Shown in pieces: positions 5,463 to 8,392 of a stretch of DNA of 8,392 nt. Every line of letters starts with the position of its first letter. Positions within the stretch are counted from its first letter, which is position 1. Source of the DNA: an uncultured Granulosicoccaceae bacterium (GTDB taxonomy: Bacteria > Pseudomonadota > Gammaproteobacteria > JABXHR01); assembly GCA_937921805.1 (NCBI GenBank), contig CAKZUS010000218.1, positions 1-8,392 on the forward strand. The letters are read 5' to 3'. Made by a program: the position numbers and the translations under genes. Under the pieces are notes generated by a model that was not told where the DNA came from, did not search any database, and saw nothing but the letters and a program-made list of their open reading frames with translations.

Positions 5463-6560
5463 ATGGGTGCAATGAATACCCCGCAGTCTCTGTATTTATC
5501 GCTGCTCGACAGCGGCACGTTCTCTCCCGACCCAGCGCAAGCGCACTTAGTCCGCGCCCTGGATGCGTTGGCAGAGCAGATCAGCCAGCCCGCTCGCCCC
5601 AAAACATCACGAACGTGGTGGCCTTTTTCTGCCGCGACGACGACCGAACCCGCGCCGGCCCGAGGCCTGTATGTATGGGGTGGGGTGGGGCGCGGCAAAA
5701 CCCGACTGGTTGACCTGCTGGCTGAAGCCGAAGTGCCCGGCGTGCAGCGCTGGCACTTTCATCGCTTCATGGCTGCAGTGCACGAAGCTCTGGGCGAATT
5801 AGTACACCAAACATCGCCCTTACAGGCCGTGGCTGAGCAGTTTTTGCAGCGCGGGCGCTTGCTGGTTCTCGATGAGATGCACATTGTGGATATCACGGAC
5901 GCCATGCTTATGTACGGGTTGTTGGAGGCCTTGTTTGCAGGAGGAGGCGTGTTGGTGACAACCTCCAACCGCCCTCCAGATGACCTCTATCTCGATGGGC
6001 TGCAGCGCGCGCGCTTTCTCCCTGCGATTGATCTATTGCACCAGCACTGCACGGTACTGCCTCTTGACTCCGAGCAAGACTATCGACTGCGTGCTTTGAG
6101 TCAGGCCGGAGTCTATTGCCTGGGTGAGGATACCGCACCACTGCTCGCACACTGGCAGCGCCTAGTGGGGTGTGCGCCGCGCGCGGGCTTTGTGGAGATT
6201 CACGCTCGGCAACTGCCTGTGATCGGCGTGTCTCCCGATACGCTGTGGGCCAGCTTTGATGCGCTGTGCAATACGCCGCGCTCAGCGCGTGATTACATTG
6301 CAATCGCCAATGATTATCGCAGCGTTTTGGTACAGGATATTCCGGTTCTGGATGATCAGCGTGGCGATGAAGCGCGGCGGCTCCTGAATCTTGTCGATGA
6401 GTTCTACGACCACGGTGTGAAGTTCATTTGCAGCGCCGCGGCTCCGCCAGAGCAGCTCTATACCGGAGGGCCACTGCGCTTTGAGTTCGAGCGCTGCGCG
6501 AGTCGCCTTATTGAGATGCAGTCGCAAGAGTATTTGGGCAGCGCCCACCGAAAGACGTAA
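5463..6560 (+). CDS. zapE: ZapE/AFG1-like cell division ATPase
   Basis: This is an AAA+ type P-loop ATPase of the AFG1/ZapE family. In E. coli, ZapE acts at the constricting Z ring and affects FtsZ polymers. The 365-residue length is normal. Visible elements are GLYVWGGVGRGKT with the Walker A at 73-80, HFHRFMAAVHEAL (98-110), the Walker B LLVLDEMH (133-140, Asp137 and Glu138), the sensor-like TTSNRPPDDLY (166-176), and the C-terminal SARDYIAIANDYRSVLVQDIPVL and LNLVDEFYDHGVKFICSA segments conserved in the family. Two ATGs compete, 5463 and 5472 (three residues shorter); neither has a clear Shine-Dalgarno, so the start is uncertain by 9 nt. It sits 20 bp after the PilZ gene and 27 bp before kdsA, suggesting cotranscription. 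Confidence 0.95.
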   Translation: MGAMNTPQSLYLSLLDSGTFSPDPAQAHLVRALDALAEQISQPARPKTSRTWWPFSAATTTEPAPARGLYVWGGVGRGKTRLVDLLAEAEVPGVQRWHFHRFMAAVHEALGELVHQTSPLQAVAEQFLQRGRLLVLDEMHIVDITDAMLMYGLLEALFAGGGVLVTTSNRPPDDLYLDGLQRARFLPAIDLLHQHCTVLPLDSEQDYRLRALSQAGVYCLGEDTAPLLAHWQRLVGCAPRAGFVEIHARQLPVIGVSPDTLWASFDALCNTPRSARDYIAIANDYRSVLVQDIPVLDDQRGDEARRLLNLVDEFYDHGVKFICSAAAPPEQLYTGGPLRFEFERCASRLIEMQSQEYLGSAHRKT

Positions 6561-6587
6561 AATAGCGTTTTGCCTGAGAGCTTCGCT

Positions 6588-7394
6588 ATGCTAGATTTTT
6601 CCCGCATCCGCAACGACGCTGCCCTGACTCTGATCGCCGGTCCCTGCGTCGTGGAGAGCGAATCGCTAGTCATGCACGTGGCTGAGACGATGACTCGCCT
6701 CTGTCAGGATCTAGGTATTCACTATATCTTTAAAGCCAGCTTCGACAAGGCCAATCGCACTTCGGCTGGTTCGTTCCGTGGGCCGGGCGTCGAGGAAGGG
6801 CTGCGAATATTGAGCAAAGTTCGCGCAGAGTTCTCTGTGCCGGTCCTCACGGATGTGCACGAGTACACCAAGCTCGACGAGGTCGCCTCTGTGGTCGATA
6901 TTATGCAAACGCCCGCGTTTTTGGTGCGCCAGACCGATTTTATGCAAAACGTCGCCCGCCAAGGCATTCCTGTGAACATCAAAAAAGGGCAGTTTCAAGC
7001 GCCGTGGGACATGGCACAAGTGGTCGAGAAATGCCGCGCAACAGGAAACCAGCAATTGATGCTTTGTGATCGCGGAACCAGCTTTGGCTACAACACGCTC
7101 ATCAGCGATATGCGCGGGTTGGAGATCATGCAGCGCACCGGTTGTCCCGTGATTTTTGACGCTACGCACAGCGTGCAGCAGCCGGGTGGGCAGGGCGCTA
7201 CCAGCGGCGGGCAGCGCGAATTCGTCCCGACCCTAGCGCGTGCTGCGACGGCGGTGGGCATTGCGGGCTTGTTTATGGAAGTCCATCCCGACCCGGAGCA
7301 GGCGCTGTCTGATGGCCCCAATATGCTGCCTTTGTCTCAGGTGCCCGATGTGCTGCGCCAACTGCTGGCCATTGATGCGGCGGTGAAGCCTTAG
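6588..7394 (+). CDS. kdsA: 3-deoxy-D-manno-octulosonate 8-phosphate synthase, metal-dependent type
   Basis: It condenses arabinose 5-phosphate with phosphoenolpyruvate to Kdo 8-phosphate in the cytoplasm, the entry to the Kdo part of LPS inner core. The 268 residues show IAGPCVVES (16-24), FKASFDKANRTS (48-59), RGPGVEEG, VPVLTDVHE, NIKKGQFQAPWDM (130-142), CDRGTSFGYNTLISDMRG, IFDATHSVQ and SGGQREFVPTLARAA, all hallmarks of KdsA. Cys20, His194, Glu231 and Asp242 match the four metal ligands of the metal-dependent class (Aquifex Cys11, His185, Glu222, Asp233), whereas E. coli has Asn in place of the Cys. ATG 6588 was chosen because it fits the family N-terminus; an in-frame TTG at 6570 would add six residues without a better ribosome site. 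Its stop overlaps the end of the convergent regulator gene by 4 bp. Confidence 0.97.
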   Translation: MLDFSRIRNDAALTLIAGPCVVESESLVMHVAETMTRLCQDLGIHYIFKASFDKANRTSAGSFRGPGVEEGLRILSKVRAEFSVPVLTDVHEYTKLDEVASVVDIMQTPAFLVRQTDFMQNVARQGIPVNIKKGQFQAPWDMAQVVEKCRATGNQQLMLCDRGTSFGYNTLISDMRGLEIMQRTGCPVIFDATHSVQQPGGQGATSGGQREFVPTLARAATAVGIAGLFMEVHPDPEQALSDGPNMLPLSQVPDVLRQLLAIDAAVKP

Positions 7395-8158
7395 CTCCAC
7401 ACCTCGCTCACACCCGAGGTCACTCTCTGCGCAAACCCGCTGTATTGCCAGCGCCGAATCGCTAGGATCACCGTATTGCCGTGGCGCTGCGCTAACGGCA
7501 GTCGGTGATCTTGTTGCTGCAGGCGCAACAACTCCTCGGTGGCGCGATGCATCCAATCCTGGAAAGCGCGATTGCTCGCCTCGCTGAGCATCAGGTTTTG
7601 CACGTGTAATTGCTCTTGCGGCCCGTCAAAGCGGGCGGCAAAGTACTCGGTCAAGATGCGCTCGCGAAACAACTGCATCACCGGCCCGTCAGGCTGCCAG
7701 CGAAAGCGCGGCGAAATGCGCAGCCGAATGCGATTGCCAGGTAGCAGGTCAATGAGCTTGAGCCGGTCGAGTTTGGCCAATAACTGGATCAGCGTGCTGT
7801 GCTCAAAGTCGTAATATTCGAGGAGCTCGTGAAAGCGCCAGTGTCCCAACACCGCGACGGCGACGAGTAACAATGCGGGGTCGCTGGCGATTTGCTGTTC
7901 TTGTTCGAGACTCAGTTGCTCTGTTTGGCGGCGCTGATGCTGCGCCAAATCAATTAAATCCGAGAACTCTAGTTGTAAGATACTGAGAATCTGTTCCAGC
8001 CTGTCTAGCGATAGCCGCTGATTTGAGAACAATCGTTTTACACTGGTTTCTGATAAGTGCAGGGCCTTGCCCAGGCGGGCATAGGTGTAGCCTTGGGACT
8101 TGAGGGCGCTGCGCAGAGCCAGCAGCAGGCCAGGAATTTCAGAGGGGCGCTCGGTCAT
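7391..8158 (-). CDS. XRE-type helix-turn-helix transcriptional regulator
   Basis: The 255-residue product has an N-terminal Cro/C1-type helix-turn-helix (about 12-68), with YARLGKALHLSETSVKRLFS as the core helices and RLSLDRLEQILSILQLEFSDL after it. Then comes a helical domain of unknown function, with LGHWRFHELLEYYDFEHSTL (104-123) and LLAKLDRLKLIDLLPGNRIRLRISPRFRW (126-154), which looks like a second winged-helix-like unit, and a C-terminal helical part. No known sensor domain is recognised. ATG 8158 is used; a TTG at 8176 would add six residues, and neither has a good Shine-Dalgarno. It is divergent from the MFS gene at 8292 across 133 bp that contain dyad symmetries, so control of that gene and of itself is plausible. 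Its TAA overlaps the kdsA stop codon. Confidence 0.85.
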   Translation of the reverse strand: MTERPSEIPGLLLALRSALKSQGYTYARLGKALHLSETSVKRLFSNQRLSLDRLEQILSILQLEFSDLIDLAQHQRRQTEQLSLEQEQQIASDPALLLVAVAVLGHWRFHELLEYYDFEHSTLIQLLAKLDRLKLIDLLPGNRIRLRISPRFRWQPDGPVMQLFRERILTEYFAARFDGPQEQLHVQNLMLSEASNRAFQDWMHRATEELLRLQQQDHRLPLAQRHGNTVILAIRRWQYSGFAQRVTSGVSEVWS

Positions 8159-8197
8159 AGGTATGCTCGCAGCCAAAGAAGTATCACATTATGGTAC

Positions 8198-8225
8198 GAA
8201 TTTGCCCGAAAAACGGCACAAATTC
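8198..8225. promoter_or_regulatory. Candidate operator (dyad) in the regulator/MFS divergent region
   Basis: GAATTTG (8198-8204) and CAAATTC (8219-8225) form a perfect 7-bp inverted repeat. Inner CCG (8206-8208) and CGG (8214-8216) extend the symmetry around a run of five A. On the minus strand a CATAAT (8193-8188) next to it could be the -10 of the regulator gene, which would place the dyad over its -15 to -40 region, fitting autoregulation. The XRE-type protein encoded alongside is the likely ligand, by inference only. Confidence 0.4.
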
Positions 8226-8241
8226 CAGCAGGCTGGGAATT
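8221..8241. promoter_or_regulatory. Second, imperfect dyad overlapping the first
   Basis: AATTCCAGC (8221-8229) and GCTGGGAATT (8232-8241) are inverted repeats with one extra G. The left half shares AATTC with the first dyad. Together they give three AATT-containing half-sites (8199-8202, 8221-8224, 8238-8241) between the divergent genes, a layout that could allow cooperative binding. This is weaker support than for the first dyad. Confidence 0.3.
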
Positions 8242-8291
8242 CTCGGGACATAAACCGATACTGGTGAGGTATCCACTATGAGGAGCACCGA

Positions 8292-8392
8292 ATGAGTGCA
8301 CGATTACCTGCGGCGTTCTACGCGTATATCGCCGTCGCCTTCGTCAACGCGTTTGTTGATCTGGGGCATAAGATTCTGATTCAAAACACCCT
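8292..8392 (+). CDS. N-terminus of an MFS transporter, probably LplT/Aas-like (truncated by window)
   Basis: Only 33 residues are present. They begin MSARLPAAFYAYIAVAFVNA, then FVDLGHKILIQNT, which forms the first membrane helix and the loop after it. The pattern (A/F)VxAFVDLGHKIxIQNT resembles the start of gammaproteobacterial MFS proteins annotated as lysophospholipid transporters (LplT), often fused or linked to 2-acyl-glycerophosphoethanolamine acyltransferase. The ATG has a strong AGGAG (8281-8285) 6 nt upstream. It is divergent from the HTH regulator. The family call rests on recall of a short motif and is moderate. Confidence 0.6.
   Translation, partial: MSARLPAAFYAYIAVAFVNAFVDLGHKILIQNT

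Noticed and set aside
5908..6303. 131-codon ORF antisense to zapE
   Set aside because: Shadow of a clear AAA+ gene; the Arg/Ser/Ala-rich product has no domain signature.
6570..6587. TTG start for kdsA six codons upstream
   Set aside because: The ATG at 6588 gives the usual N-terminus and the TTG has no better ribosome site.
6711..7169. 152-codon ORF antisense to kdsA
   Set aside because: kdsA is certain on the other strand; the product has no recognisable domain or ribosome site.
8278..8295. Five-codon ORF overlapping the start of the MFS gene as ATGA
   Set aside because: It is too short to support, and its codons are simply the AGGAG ribosome site of the MFS gene.

Overview
The window is chromosomal DNA from a Gram-negative bacterium, most likely a gammaproteobacterium. 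The evidence is a glnE-ilvE pair of the Pseudomonas kind, a ZapE ATPase, KdsA for LPS Kdo synthesis, an outer-membrane Braun-type lipoprotein, and the start of an LplT/Aas-like transporter. Base composition and codon use look even throughout. I saw no insertion sequence, phage gene, tRNA, rRNA or CRISPR array. The genus cannot be fixed from the sequence alone.

Layout: (1) 2-1985 carries the 3' end of glnE and the complete ilvE, closely spaced on the plus strand (nitrogen control, then branched-chain amino acid transamination). (2) 1986-2253 is an intergenic stretch ending in a strong intrinsic terminator. An extended -10 motif and a run of nested hairpins in front of that terminator make it a candidate small RNA gene. 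(3) 2254-4299 is a cell-envelope block. It holds a plus-strand ErfK/YbiS-type L,D-transpeptidase, then, converging on it, a minus-strand Braun-like lipoprotein ending in lysine. Upstream of the lipoprotein on the same strand is a second, different YkuD-domain protein, preceded by a possible 50-codon ORF that overlaps its start. (4) 4339-7394 is a plus-strand run: a divergent MotA-like four-helix membrane protein, a PilZ (c-di-GMP receptor) protein with a TTG start, zapE, and a metal-dependent-type kdsA. (5) 7391-8158 is a minus-strand HTH regulator whose 3' end overlaps kdsA by 4 bp. It is divergent from a truncated MFS gene at 8292, and the shared promoter region contains dyad symmetries.

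The most coherent theme is the envelope: attachment of a lipoprotein to peptidoglycan, Kdo synthesis, cell division (ZapE), and probably lysophospholipid uptake at the right edge. The parts most worth a second look are the two-YkuD/lipoprotein cluster, the orphan MotA-like/PilZ pair, the candidate sRNA downstream of ilvE, and the small overlapping ORF at 4147-4299.
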